From: Streptomyces sp. SS1-1
GTDB taxonomy: Bacteria > Actinomycetota > Actinomycetes > Streptomycetales > Streptomycetaceae
DNA length: 64,000 bases
Assembly: GCF_008973465.1 (NCBI RefSeq)
Contig: NZ_WBXN01000004.1
Span: 3,636,501 to 3,700,500, forward strand
Reading direction: 5' to 3'
The translations under genes were made by a program, and so were the position numbers. Below are positions 7,388 to 16,787 of this stretch, one piece after another. The notes below the pieces were generated by a model, which was not told the DNA's origin, did no database searches, and saw only the letters and a list, made by a program, of their open reading frames with translations. The stretch's first letter is position 1. Every line of letters begins with the position of its first letter.

Positions 7388-9796
7388 GTGGCCGAGGCGG
7401 CAGACTTCCAGGGGACCAGTCCCTCACCTGCCCGCCGGTGGCTGCGGCGCACCGGGGCACTGCTCGCCGGCGCGCCCCTGCTGGCCGGTGTGCTCCAGCT
7501 GCCCGCCTCCCCTGCCGCGCAGGCGGCCGTACAGGACTCCCAGAGCGCCGTATCGGGCCCCGGCTCGGTCGATGTGGCTGTGGATTCCCTCACCCCGGGC
7601 GTCCCCGGAGAGGGTGACACCGTCACGGTCTCGGGCACGGTGACCAACAAGGGGAAGCGTACGGTCACCGACGCCAAGGTGGATCTGCTCCTGGGCCGGC
7701 CGGTGAACACCCGCTCCGCCATCGACACGATCTCCCGCCGCACCACCTTCCAGCCCGGCCTCGACGGCGACCCGGTGGGCGGGAAGTACGTCAAGGAGTT
7801 CACCAAGCTGGCCCCCGGCATCTCCCAGCGCTTCAGCATCGCGGTGCCGGTCGACAAGCTGAACCTCGACCAGGACGGCGTGTACCAGTTCTCCGTCTCC
7901 CTGTCCGGGGAGACGGCGGCCCAGCCCTGGCCGCAGGTGCTCGGCATCCAGCGCACGTTCCTGCCGTGGCAGCCCGACGGGGCCGAGACCAAGACACGGA
8001 CGACCGTCCTGTGGCCGCTGATCTCGACCACGCACATGACGGCCGAGACCGGCTCGGACGAGTCGCAGACGCCCGTGTTCCACGACGACGACCTCGCCAA
8101 GGAGATCGCCCCCGGCGGCCGCCTCCAGCAGATGGTGGCGCTCGGCAAGGAGCTGGACGTCACGTGGGTGATCGACCCGGACCTGCTCGCCTCCGTGGAC
8201 GCTATGACTGAGCGCTACAGCATCCAGGGCGAGGGCGACACGAAGACGCCGGGCACCCACCAAGGCGTCGCCAAGCAGTGGCTCTCCGACCTGCAGGACG
8301 CGGTCGAGGGCAAGGAGGTCGTGGCGCTGCCCTTCGGCGACCCCGACCTGGCCTCCCTCGCGCACAACGGCACGAACGTCACGGGGTCCCTGAACCACTT
8401 CAAGGAGGCGACCGACGTCGCCGGGGACACCGTCGAGTCGATCCTCCACGTGGAGCCGGCCACCGACTTCGCCTGGCCCGTCGAGGGCGCCGTGGACCCG
8501 TCGATCGTCAAGGTCGGCACCTCCGCCGGCGCGGACAAGGTGATCGCCCGCAGCGACAGCCTGGCGGAGGACAACAGCCTCCCGTACACCCCCTCCGCCG
8601 CACGCCCGATCGGCGGCGGCACCAGCGCCGTCGTCGCCGACGCCCGTCTGTCGACGCTGTTCCAGGGCAATCAGACGCGGGCGTCGACCTCGACGCTCGC
8701 CGTGCAGCGGTTCCTCGCACAGAGCCTGACCCTGAACCTCCAGACGAGCAAGCAGCGCAATATCGTCGTCGCCCCGCAGCGCATGCCGACCGCGAGCCAG
8801 GCCCAGACCATGGCCCAGGCCGTGCGGGCGCTGCAGGACGGCTCCTGGTCGCAGGCGCAGGACCTCACGGCGGCCGCCTCGGCCAAGCCGGACCCGGCCG
8901 CCACCACTCGCGTCCCGGCGGCCTCCAAGTACCCCTCCGCCCTGCGCAAGCAGGAACTGCCCCGGGGTGCCTTCTCGCAGATCGCCACCACCCAGGACAA
9001 GCTCGACCGGTTCAAGGTCGTCCTGACCAACCAGTCACGGGTCGTGACCCCCTTCGGGCGGGCCATGAACCGGACGATGTCGACGTCGTGGCGTGGCCGT
9101 GCGGGCGCGGCGGCGGACTTCCGCAACGGGGTGGAGGCGTACGTCGACTCCCTCGCCGGCCAGGTCACGCTGATCGACAAGTCCGAGACCAAGCTGTCCG
9201 GCCGCAGCGCCACGATCCCGGTGACGGTGAAGAACAACCTGGTGCAGGGGGTCGACCACCTGGTGCTGCGGCTCAGGTCGACCGCTCCGAGGCGCCTCGA
9301 GATCGGCGGCGAGGCCTACGAGGAGCAGCGGGTCGCCGTGTCCGGCGGCCACAGCCAGACGGTGAAGTTCACGGCGTCCGCGCAGGCCAACGGCAAGGCG
9401 ACCGTGATCGCCCAGCTGTACACCGAGGACGGCCGGGCGTACGGCGACCCCGTCAAGTTCGACGTGAAGGTCACCGAGTTCACGGCCACCGTGATGCTGG
9501 TCATCGGCGGCGGCTTCCTGCTGCTCGTCCTCGCCGGATTCCGTATGTACACGCAGCGCAAGCGCGCGGCGGCGCGGGCTGCCGAGGAGGACGGTCCCGA
9601 GCAGACGAACGAATCCGAGGACGATCCGGAGAACCCGGAAGGCCCTGCGGAACGTCTGACGGACGAGGGACCGGCCGAGGAGGAGTCGGGCGCCGAAGCC
9701 CGGGCAGGCGCCTCCGAGCAGCCGAGTGACCCGATCCCGGACACCGCAGCGGAAAGCGCCGACCCGTCCGGCACGGGTGAGAGAGTGGACCGTTGA
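7388..9796 (+). CDS. DUF6049-family secreted/membrane-anchored protein
   Basis: An 802-residue protein of unknown function, conserved upstream of murJ in actinomycetes. Residues about 15-45 look like a signal sequence (twin Arg, then LLAGAPLLAGVLQLPASPAAQA). The middle is a large extracytoplasmic region with an N-terminal beta-rich segment (VDVAVDSLTPGVPGEGDTV). A single C-terminal membrane segment follows near residues 700-720 (ATVMLVIGGGFLLLVLAG), then a highly acidic cytoplasmic tail. The start is GTG. It lies 45 bp before murJ on the same strand, so a role in envelope assembly is likely by context only. Confidence 0.8.
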   Translation: MAEAADFQGTSPSPARRWLRRTGALLAGAPLLAGVLQLPASPAAQAAVQDSQSAVSGPGSVDVAVDSLTPGVPGEGDTVTVSGTVTNKGKRTVTDAKVDLLLGRPVNTRSAIDTISRRTTFQPGLDGDPVGGKYVKEFTKLAPGISQRFSIAVPVDKLNLDQDGVYQFSVSLSGETAAQPWPQVLGIQRTFLPWQPDGAETKTRTTVLWPLISTTHMTAETGSDESQTPVFHDDDLAKEIAPGGRLQQMVALGKELDVTWVIDPDLLASVDAMTERYSIQGEGDTKTPGTHQGVAKQWLSDLQDAVEGKEVVALPFGDPDLASLAHNGTNVTGSLNHFKEATDVAGDTVESILHVEPATDFAWPVEGAVDPSIVKVGTSAGADKVIARSDSLAEDNSLPYTPSAARPIGGGTSAVVADARLSTLFQGNQTRASTSTLAVQRFLAQSLTLNLQTSKQRNIVVAPQRMPTASQAQTMAQAVRALQDGSWSQAQDLTAAASAKPDPAATTRVPAASKYPSALRKQELPRGAFSQIATTQDKLDRFKVVLTNQSRVVTPFGRAMNRTMSTSWRGRAGAAADFRNGVEAYVDSLAGQVTLIDKSETKLSGRSATIPVTVKNNLVQGVDHLVLRLRSTAPRRLEIGGEAYEEQRVAVSGGHSQTVKFTASAQANGKATVIAQLYTEDGRAYGDPVKFDVKVTEFTATVMLVIGGGFLLLVLAGFRMYTQRKRAAARAAEEDGPEQTNESEDDPENPEGPAERLTDEGPAEEESGAEARAGASEQPSDPIPDTAAESADPSGTGERVDR

Positions 9797-9841
9797 GCGA
9801 AGTCGTGGCCGGTGGGCCCGGGACGATGAGGTGGGGTAGCC

Positions 9842-12082
9842 ATGAACGCGCCGTACGACGGTGACCGCGGCCAGGCCGCGGGCAGCTCGGGGCACCCCGA
9901 GGGCCCGCCGCCCGAGGGCCAGGTACCGCCGCAGCACCCCGCGGACATGTACCTCCAGGACGCCTACGACCAGGACCCGTACCAGGGGCAGGACATCACC
10001 GCCCAGGACCCGGTCGCCGAGGCGCTGTACGACCGTGCCGCGCACCCGCCGCCCCCGCCGGGCGCCTACCGGCCCCAGCAGCCGCTGTACTCCCAGCCGC
10101 CGCAGTCGCCGTACGCCCCCGACCCGAACGTGTGGGCGCAGACGCCGGCGCCCGAGCCGGAGGGCCCGACCCAGTACCTGCCGTACGGGGACGACCCCCG
10201 GACGACCCAGTACGTCGGCGTCGACGACCTCGTCTCGCACTCGTCGGAGGAGCGCCCGGAGCACGACGCCTTCGCGCATCTCTTCCGGGACCAGCAGCAG
10301 GGCGGCGGCCAGCAGCAGTACCAGCCGACGTCGGTCCCCGGTCCGTCCCCCGCGCCCGCCCCCGGCCCGCAGCAGGCGGCCGCACCGGTCGCCGCGCCCG
10401 AGAGCGAGGAGCCGGCGCCCGCTCCGGCCCCCGCGCCCGTCGCGAAGAAGGGCGGCAAGGTCGGCGGTCTGCTGAAGTCCAGCGCCGTCATGGCGGCCGG
10501 CACGATGGTGTCCCGCCTCACCGGGTTCGTCCGGTCGATGCTGATCGTCTCGGCTCTCGGTCTCGGTCTGCTCGGCGACTCCTTCCAGGTCGCCTACCAG
10601 CTGCCGACGATGATCTACATCCTGACCGTCGGCGGTGGCCTCAACTCCGTCTTCGTGCCGCAGCTCGTGCGCGCCATGAAGGACGACGAGGACGGCGGCG
10701 AGGCCTACGCCAACCGTCTGCTGACCCTCGTCATGGTCGCGCTCGCCGCGCTCACGGCACTCGCGATGTTCGCGGCACCGCTCCTGGTCAGCGCCCTGTC
10801 GACCAAGGTCGCCAGCGACCCCGCCGCCAACGAGGTGGCGGTCACCTTCACGCGCTACTTCCTGCCCTCGATCTTCTTCATGGGCGTCCATGTCGTGATG
10901 GGCCAGATCCTCAACGCCCGCGGCCGCTTCGGCGCCATGATGTGGACCCCGGTCCTGAACAACGTCGTCATCATCGTGACGCTGGGCATGTTCATCTGGG
11001 TGTACGGCACCTCCGAGCGTTCCGGGATGTCGGTCACGAGCATCCCGCCGGAGGGGCAGCGGCTCCTCGGCATCGGCATCCTGCTCGGCCTGGTGGTCCA
11101 GTCCCTCGCCATGATCCCGTACCTGCGGGAGACGGGCTTCCGGATGAGGCTGCGCTTCGACTGGCGAGGGCACGGCCTCGGCAAGGCCGCCATGCTCGCC
11201 AAGTGGACGATCCTGTTCGTCCTGGCCAACCAGGCCGGCGCCCTCGTCGTCACCCAGCTGTCCACCGCCGCCGGATTCGCGTCGGGCGACGAGGGCACCG
11301 GCTTCGCCGCCTACGCCAACGCCCAGCTGATCTGGGGTCTGCCACAGGCCATCATCACCGTCTCCCTGATGGCCGCCCTGCTGCCCCGGATCTCCCGCTC
11401 TGCCGCCGAGAACGACGCCGGCGCGGTCCGCGACGACATCTCGCAGGGCCTGCGCACCACCGCGGTGGCGATCGTGCCGCTCGCCTTCGGATTCGTGGCG
11501 CTCGGCATCCCGATGTGCACCCTGATGTTCGGCTCGTCCGGCACCAGCCAGGCCACCAACATGGGCTACATGCTGATGGCCTTCGGCCTCGGCCTGATCC
11601 CCTACTCGGTGCAGTACGTCGTCCTGCGTGCCTTCTACGCGTACGAGGACACCCGCACCCCCTTCTACAACACGGTCATCGTGGCGGCCGGCAACGCGGC
11701 GGCCTCCGGGCTCTGCTACCTCGTCCTGCCCGCCCGCTGGGCCGTGGTGGGCATGGCGGCCTCCTACGGCCTGGCGTACGCGATCGGCGTCGGGGTGGCC
11801 TGGCGACGGCTGCGCGCCAAGCTGGGCGGCGATCTGGACGGCGCCCGCGTGACGCGGACCTACGCGCGGCTCTGCATCGCGTCGGTCCCGGCCGCGCTCG
11901 TCGCTGGGGCGGCCTGCTACGGCATCAGCCAGGTCCTCGGCCAGGGCGCCGCCGGCTCGCTCGCCGCCCTCCTGGCCGGTGGGGCCGTGCTGCTGGGCGT
12001 CTTCTTCGTGGCCGCGCGACGGATGCGCATCGAGGAACTGAACTCGCTCGTCGGCATGGTCCGCGGGCGCCTGGGTCGCTGA
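9842..12082 (+). CDS. murJ: Lipid II flippase MurJ (MviN)
   Basis: Moves lipid II across the cytoplasmic membrane for peptidoglycan synthesis. The 746 residues comprise a Pro/Gln/Ala-rich cytoplasmic extension (about 1-205) and a polytopic MATE/MOP-type domain of about 14 segments from near residue 215. Family motifs are AAGTMVSRLTGFVRSML and GQILNARGRFGAMMWTP. Unlike mycobacterial MviN it stops after the transmembrane domain; the pseudokinase and outer domain are encoded by the next gene. The ATG follows GAGGTGGGG. The N-terminal extension is longer than in E. coli MurJ (about 510 residues). Confidence 0.94.
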   Translation: MNAPYDGDRGQAAGSSGHPEGPPPEGQVPPQHPADMYLQDAYDQDPYQGQDITAQDPVAEALYDRAAHPPPPPGAYRPQQPLYSQPPQSPYAPDPNVWAQTPAPEPEGPTQYLPYGDDPRTTQYVGVDDLVSHSSEERPEHDAFAHLFRDQQQGGGQQQYQPTSVPGPSPAPAPGPQQAAAPVAAPESEEPAPAPAPAPVAKKGGKVGGLLKSSAVMAAGTMVSRLTGFVRSMLIVSALGLGLLGDSFQVAYQLPTMIYILTVGGGLNSVFVPQLVRAMKDDEDGGEAYANRLLTLVMVALAALTALAMFAAPLLVSALSTKVASDPAANEVAVTFTRYFLPSIFFMGVHVVMGQILNARGRFGAMMWTPVLNNVVIIVTLGMFIWVYGTSERSGMSVTSIPPEGQRLLGIGILLGLVVQSLAMIPYLRETGFRMRLRFDWRGHGLGKAAMLAKWTILFVLANQAGALVVTQLSTAAGFASGDEGTGFAAYANAQLIWGLPQAIITVSLMAALLPRISRSAAENDAGAVRDDISQGLRTTAVAIVPLAFGFVALGIPMCTLMFGSSGTSQATNMGYMLMAFGLGLIPYSVQYVVLRAFYAYEDTRTPFYNTVIVAAGNAAASGLCYLVLPARWAVVGMAASYGLAYAIGVGVAWRRLRAKLGGDLDGARVTRTYARLCIASVPAALVAGAACYGISQVLGQGAAGSLAALLAGGAVLLGVFFVAARRMRIEELNSLVGMVRGRLGR

Positions 12083-12218
12083 GGTGGGGGTAGGCGCACA
12101 ACCATCGTCCGTCATCGTGTGTCGTGCATAGCGGCGGACTGTGGGCACAATTGGTTCGGCGTCGGACGGCGCGCACGAGGTGTGGCGGCGCGCATTGAAT
12201 GGGGAGGCAGGAACGACG

Positions 12219-13943
12219 GTGGCGGAACGGAGCACGGCTGCCGTCGACGTGGCAGACAACAGCGGTGACGAGCCGCTGACCGCTCAGGCGGACGAGTCGT
12301 CCACGGCCGACGGGGTGGCCACGAATCGGGAGCGGGGCAAGGACATCGACGAGGCACAGGGGAGTGGCGGGACGGAGGGTCCCGAAAAGGCCTCGGCGCC
12401 CGAACTGCACAGCGGTCACAAGCTCGCCAGTCGCTACCGCCTGGAGGAGTGCGTCACCCGTCTGGACGGTTTCAGCAGCTGGCGTGCCGTCGACGAGAAA
12501 CTGCGCCGCGCCGTCGGCGTCCACATCCTGCCCGCGGATCACACACGGGCCCGTGCCGTACTGGCCGCGGCCCGCTCCTCCGCGCTGCTCGGCGATCCAC
12601 GCTTCGTCCAGGTCCTCGACGCCGTCGAGGAGGACGACGTCGTCTACGTCGTCCACGAATGGCTCCCCGACGCCACCGAGCTGACGGCCCTCCTCGCCGC
12701 CGGCCCGCTGGAGGTGTACGACGCCTACCAGATGGTCACGCAGGTGTCCGCCGCCATGGCCGCCGCGCACCGTGAGGGCCTGGCCCATCTGCGCCTCAAC
12801 CCGAACGCCGTGCTGCGTACGTCCACCGGGCAGTGGCGCATCCGCGGCCTCGCGGTGAACGCCGCCCTGCGCGGCATCAGCTCCGACACTCCGCAACGTG
12901 CGGACACGGAGGCCATCGGCGCCCTGCTGTACGCGTCGCTCACGCAGCGCTGGCCCTACGAGAGCGACGCCTACGGCCTGTCCGGGCTCCCCAAGGACGT
13001 CGGGCTGATCGCCCCGGACCAGGTGCGGGCCGGCGTCCACCGCGGGCTGTCCGAGCTCGCCATGCGCGCGCTCGCCAACGACGGCGCGACCGCCTCCCGC
13101 CACGAGGCCGCCTGCACCACTCCTGAGGAGCTGGTGAAGGCCATCGGCGAGATGCCTCGCATCCGCCCGCCGGAGCCCGCGTTCACCGCCCCGCCGGACT
13201 ACCAGCGCACGACCTACCAGCAGGGCACCTACGGCCGCCCGGCGCCCCGTCCGGGTGTCACGCAGCCGGTGCCCACCCCGCCGCCCCCGCTGCAGAGCCG
13301 CACCGGCAAGGCCCTGAAGTGGGCCGTCTCGGCCCTCCTGATCGCCGCCCTGGGCCTGGGCAGCTGGCAGCTCGCCGACGCCCTCATGGACCGGGGCAAG
13401 CAGTCCGACGACCCCAACCAGAATCAGACGAACGACGGCGGCGAGAAGAACGGCGGCAAGAACAAGCCGGCCGAGCCGCTCAAGATCACCGGCTCCCAGG
13501 AGTACGTGGCCGAGGGTGACGCGCAGCATCCCAAGGACGTCGGCCTGACGTATGACAACGACGCGACGACGGGATGGCGGACCAACAGCTACAAGGACGG
13601 TCCGAAAATAGTGATCAAGCCCGGCGTCGGCATCGTCTACGACCTCGGCGCCACTCAGGAGGTCTCGGCCGCCACGCTGTCCCTCCGCTACGGCGGTGAT
13701 CACACCACTGTCCAGCTCTACGCCACCAAGACGCTCGACTCGTCCACGCCGCTGAGCTCGATGAAGCAGCTGGGCAGTGCGACGACGAGCGGCACCTCCG
13801 CCAAGGTGACCGTCGACAAGCCGGTGAAGACCCGCTACGTGCTGGTGTGGCTGACCGCGATGCCGTACTCCGGCGCCGACTCCGCCAACTACAGTCAGCC
13901 TGGATACAAGCAGGCCATCACCGAAGTGAAGTTCGCCGGCTGA
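12219..13943 (+). CDS. Membrane-anchored pseudokinase with discoidin-like outer domain
   Basis: The 574 residues comprise an acidic leader, a kinase-like domain (about 68-330), a Pro-rich linker, one membrane segment (about 367-389) and an extracytoplasmic beta domain (about 420-574). Catalysis is unlikely: the VAIK lysine is missing (AVGVHIL), the HRDxKxxN loop reads HLRLNPN, and DFG is RGLAVN. The outer segment YDNDATTGWRT resembles F5/8 (discoidin) carbohydrate-binding folds. The architecture equals the C-terminal half of mycobacterial MviN, here split from MurJ. GTG 12219 follows GGGGAGG at 12200-12206; an upstream in-frame start exists at 12141. Confidence 0.85.
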   Translation: MAERSTAAVDVADNSGDEPLTAQADESSTADGVATNRERGKDIDEAQGSGGTEGPEKASAPELHSGHKLASRYRLEECVTRLDGFSSWRAVDEKLRRAVGVHILPADHTRARAVLAAARSSALLGDPRFVQVLDAVEEDDVVYVVHEWLPDATELTALLAAGPLEVYDAYQMVTQVSAAMAAAHREGLAHLRLNPNAVLRTSTGQWRIRGLAVNAALRGISSDTPQRADTEAIGALLYASLTQRWPYESDAYGLSGLPKDVGLIAPDQVRAGVHRGLSELAMRALANDGATASRHEAACTTPEELVKAIGEMPRIRPPEPAFTAPPDYQRTTYQQGTYGRPAPRPGVTQPVPTPPPPLQSRTGKALKWAVSALLIAALGLGSWQLADALMDRGKQSDDPNQNQTNDGGEKNGGKNKPAEPLKITGSQEYVAEGDAQHPKDVGLTYDNDATTGWRTNSYKDGPKIVIKPGVGIVYDLGATQEVSAATLSLRYGGDHTTVQLYATKTLDSSTPLSSMKQLGSATTSGTSAKVTVDKPVKTRYVLVWLTAMPYSGADSANYSQPGYKQAITEVKFAG

Positions 13944-13968
13944 CTGCGTCCCAGGGGAGGGGGTCCGC

Positions 13969-14700
13969 GTGACAGATCGCACCGCTCACGGCGACGCGAG
14001 CGATCAGGACCTCCTCGCCCTGCACGTGGCCGGCGACCCCGACGCCTTCGGTGAGATCGTGCGGCGCCACCGCGACCGTCTCTGGGCGGTGGCCCTGCGC
14101 ACGCTCGGGGACCGCGAGGAGGCCGCCGACGCCGTCCAGGACGCCCTCGTCTCCGCCTACCGGGCCGCCCACACCTTCCGGGGCCAGTCGGCCGTCACCA
14201 CCTGGCTGCACCGGATCACGGTGAACGCCTGCCTGGACCGCGCTCGTAAGGCGGCCTCCCGGAAGACCTCACCCGTCGACGACACCGAGCGCCTCGAGCA
14301 GCTTCTCGAGCCGCACGAGTCGGCCTCGGCACCCGCGGAACGCAACGATCTGCACCGCCAGCTCCTGGAAGCGCTCGGCACGCTGCCTCCCGACCAGCGG
14401 GCGGCCCTCGTCCTGGTGGACATGCAGGGCTACCCCGTCGCGGAGGCCGCCCGGGTCCTGGACGTCCCCACCGGCACCGTGAAAAGCCGCTGCGCGAGAG
14501 GGAGAGCCCGGCTGCTGCCTCTCCTGACGCATCTACGGCCCGAGCGTGCGGGCAAGGATTCCGGCGAGAGGCGGAACCGGACGCAGGGGACATCCGTCCC
14601 ACCGGCAGCGGGTCCACGTGCCGCGGGTCAGGACACGGAGCCACGCGACAATGGTCCGAGTGATCCAGCGGCAGTGAAGGGCGGAGGTGGGCGAGCGTGA
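13969..14700 (+). CDS. sigM: ECF RNA polymerase sigma factor (SigM-like)
   Basis: Extracytoplasmic-function sigma factor. Region 2 lies at about residues 27-100 (FGEIVRRHRDRLWAVALRTLGDREEAADAVQDALVSAYR) and region 4 at about 120-180 (LGTLPPDQRAALVLVDMQGYPVAEAARVLDVPTGTVKSR). A disordered 50-residue tail follows, giving 243 residues, longer than a minimal ECF factor. The GTG follows AGGGGAGGGGG. Its stop overlaps the anti-sigma start by 4 bp. The symbol follows common database naming; another S. coelicolor sigma factor has also been called SigM, so the name is not secure. Confidence 0.88.
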   Translation: MTDRTAHGDASDQDLLALHVAGDPDAFGEIVRRHRDRLWAVALRTLGDREEAADAVQDALVSAYRAAHTFRGQSAVTTWLHRITVNACLDRARKAASRKTSPVDDTERLEQLLEPHESASAPAERNDLHRQLLEALGTLPPDQRAALVLVDMQGYPVAEAARVLDVPTGTVKSRCARGRARLLPLLTHLRPERAGKDSGERRNRTQGTSVPPAAGPRAAGQDTEPRDNGPSDPAAVKGGGGRA

Positions 14701-15608
14701 CATCCACGACGGGCGAGGCCGGGCACCCGGACGTCACCGAGATCTCCGACCTCACCGAGGGCCTGCTGACACCGTCCCGGGCCGCCGACATAGAGCGGCA
14801 TCTCGAGGTCTGCGAGCTGTGTGCGGACGTCCATGACTCGCTGGAGGAGATCCGGGGGCTGATCGGCTCGGTGCCGATCCCCTCGCGGATGCCCGATGAT
14901 GTCGCCGAACGTATCGATGCAGCGCTGGCGGCGGAGTCTCTGGCTCGTTCCTCGACGCCGGGTGGTTCCTCCTCGCCGGCTGCAAGCGAGGACAACCGTG
15001 CCTCGACCGCGTCTCATGTTTCACGTGAAACATCGCCGGCCGCCGACCGGCCGGCGGGACGTGCGCGCCCGTCGACCGCCGGCCCCGGCCGCAAGGGCAA
15101 GAAGAGGCCGGGGAACCGCAGGGTGGCCCTGGGGGCCGCCTTCACAGCCGTCGGACTGGGTCTCGGCTCGGTGCTTCTGGTCTTCGCGGTGAACGGAGGA
15201 GGGTCCAGCCCTACGGCCGAGGGCAATCAGACGGCTTCCGACACCTTCGCCGCGGCGAAGCTGGAGAGCAAGGTCGCCGACCTCCTCGACAAGAACGCAC
15301 CGGCCGCACCGTCCTCTCGGGGCCCCAACCGCAGCATGGGCGTGGAAGGCGGCGTCGACCCCCAGAGGCCGAAGATCCTGCGCGAGGTCAACGTGCCGGA
15401 CTGTGTCCGCAAGGGGATCGGCCGCGACGAGAACGCGCTGGCTGCTGAGGAAGGCGTCTTCCAGGGCAAGGACGCTCTGCTCGTCGTCCTGCCGGATGCC
15501 TCCGACGTCACTCGGGTCACCGCGTATCTGATGGACGCGACCTGTGTGCAGCACCCGACGGAGAGCGCGGCCAAGATCCTTCTGACGGAGTCCTACGCGC
15601 GTTCCTGA
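14697..15608 (+). CDS. Zinc-type anti-sigma factor, membrane-bound
   Basis: Probable antagonist of the upstream sigma factor. The N-terminal domain carries the ZAS signature H-x3-C-x2-C (His35, Cys39, Cys42: HLEVCELC). A low-complexity linker (about 75-140) leads to one membrane segment (about 143-166) and a 135-residue outer domain. It is translationally coupled to the sigma gene (GTGA overlap). A perfect parS lies in the linker and encodes VSRET at residues 108-112, a segment unlikely to matter for the fold. The partner assignment rests on adjacency plus the ZAS motif. Confidence 0.85.
   Translation: MTSTTGEAGHPDVTEISDLTEGLLTPSRAADIERHLEVCELCADVHDSLEEIRGLIGSVPIPSRMPDDVAERIDAALAAESLARSSTPGGSSSPAASEDNRASTASHVSRETSPAADRPAGRARPSTAGPGRKGKKRPGNRRVALGAAFTAVGLGLGSVLLVFAVNGGGSSPTAEGNQTASDTFAAAKLESKVADLLDKNAPAAPSSRGPNRSMGVEGGVDPQRPKILREVNVPDCVRKGIGRDENALAAEEGVFQGKDALLVVLPDASDVTRVTAYLMDATCVQHPTESAAKILLTESYARS
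15017..15032. other. parS: parS site (perfect, within CDS)
   Basis: Exact TGTTTCACGTGAAACA inside the anti-sigma gene, read as V-S-R-E-T in the linker. Confidence 0.95.
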
Positions 15609-15679
15609 GGGCCGGGCGATTGGCCGTCCTCCCGCGTGGCAACCCGTAGAGGGGGCATCACCGTGTGCCCTGACACAGC

Positions 15680-15707
15680 GGGAATGCGCGCCCCTTAGGA
15701 TCCGTTG
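15680..15707 (+). promoter_or_regulatory. SigR-type promoter of trxBA
   Basis: GGGAAT (15680-15685), an 18-bp spacer and GTTG (15704-15707) match the thiol-stress sigma factor SigR consensus (GGGAAT-N18-GTT). trxBA is an established SigR target in S. coelicolor. The expected start near 15713 leaves a leader of about 64 nt before the trxB GTG. Confidence 0.85.
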
Positions 15708-15776
15708 GGTGGGGTGAGAGCTCGGAAGGAGCTCCCACCGGTCCGACGACGTATTCCAGAGACGAGGAATCAAGCC

Positions 15777-16745
15777 GTGAGCGACGTCCGAAACGTGATC
15801 ATCATCGGCTCCGGGCCCGCCGGCTACACGGCGGCGCTCTACACTGCGCGCGCGTCGCTGAAGCCGCTGGTGTTCGAGGGCGCCGTCACCGCCGGTGGTG
15901 CGCTCATGAACACCACCGAGGTGGAGAACTTCCCCGGCTTCCAGGACGGCATCATGGGCCCCGAGCTCATGGACAACATGCGTGCCCAGGCCGAGCGCTT
16001 CGGTGCCGAGCTGATCCCGGACGACATCGTCAACGTCGACCTGACCGGTGAGATCAAGACCGTCACGGACACCGCCGGCACCGTGCACCGCGCGAAGGCC
16101 GTCATCGTCACCACCGGCTCGCAGCACCGCAAGCTCGGTCTGCCGAACGAGGACGCCCTGTCGGGCCGCGGCGTCTCCTGGTGTGCCACCTGTGACGGCT
16201 TCTTCTTCAAGGACCAGGACATCGCCGTCATCGGTGGTGGCGACACCGCCATGGAGGAGGCGACCTTCCTCTCGCGCTTCGCCAAGTCGGTGACGATCGT
16301 GCACCGCCGTGACACGCTGCGCGCCTCCAAGGCCATGCAGGACCGCGCCTTCGCCGACCCGAAGATCAAGTTCGTCTGGGACAGCGAAGTGGCCGAGGTC
16401 CAGGGTGAGCAGAAGCTCTCCGGCCTCAAGCTGCGCAACGTCAAGACCGGCGAGCTCTCCGACCTGGCGGTCACCGGCCTGTTCATCGCGATCGGCCACG
16501 ACCCGCGCACGGAGCTGTTCAAGGGCCAGCTGGAGCTCGACGAGGAGGGCTACCTCAAGGTCGACGCCCCCTCGACGCGTACCAACGTGACCGGTGTCTT
16601 CGCCGCCGGTGACGTGGTGGACCACACCTACCGCCAGGCCATCACGGCCGCCGGCACCGGTTGTTCCGCCGCTCTGGACGCCGAGCGCTTCCTCGCCGCC
16701 CTGGCGGACGAGGAGAACGCCGAGCCCGAGAAGACCGCAGTCTGA
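15777..16745 (+). CDS. trxB: Thioredoxin reductase
   Basis: FAD enzyme passing electrons from NADPH to thioredoxin. The 322 residues show the FAD site IIIGSGPAGYTAALY (9-23), the redox motif CATC (Cys136, Cys139), the NADPH-site glycines IGGGDTAMEEATFL, and the C-terminal FAD segment GVFAAGDVVDHTYRQAITAAGTG. The GTG at 15777 sits directly before the first Rossmann strand. trxA follows 42 bp downstream, and a SigR-type promoter lies 70 bp upstream, so the pair is expected to be induced by disulfide stress. Confidence 0.97.
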   Translation: MSDVRNVIIIGSGPAGYTAALYTARASLKPLVFEGAVTAGGALMNTTEVENFPGFQDGIMGPELMDNMRAQAERFGAELIPDDIVNVDLTGEIKTVTDTAGTVHRAKAVIVTTGSQHRKLGLPNEDALSGRGVSWCATCDGFFFKDQDIAVIGGGDTAMEEATFLSRFAKSVTIVHRRDTLRASKAMQDRAFADPKIKFVWDSEVAEVQGEQKLSGLKLRNVKTGELSDLAVTGLFIAIGHDPRTELFKGQLELDEEGYLKVDAPSTRTNVTGVFAAGDVVDHTYRQAITAAGTGCSAALDAERFLAALADEENAEPEKTAV

Positions 16746-16787
16746 ACCCCACCCCGCCCCACGCACCACTTAGTTAAGGAGCCCGCA

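Noticed and set aside
8444..8455. CTCCACGTGGAG, a parS-like palindrome in the DUF6049 gene
   Set aside because: Shares only the CACGTG centre; the outer bases GTTT/AAAC are missing, so ParB binding is not expected.
12141..12218. Upstream start for the pseudokinase
   Set aside because: GTG 12219 has GGGGAGG at 12200-12206, while 12141 has no comparable site.
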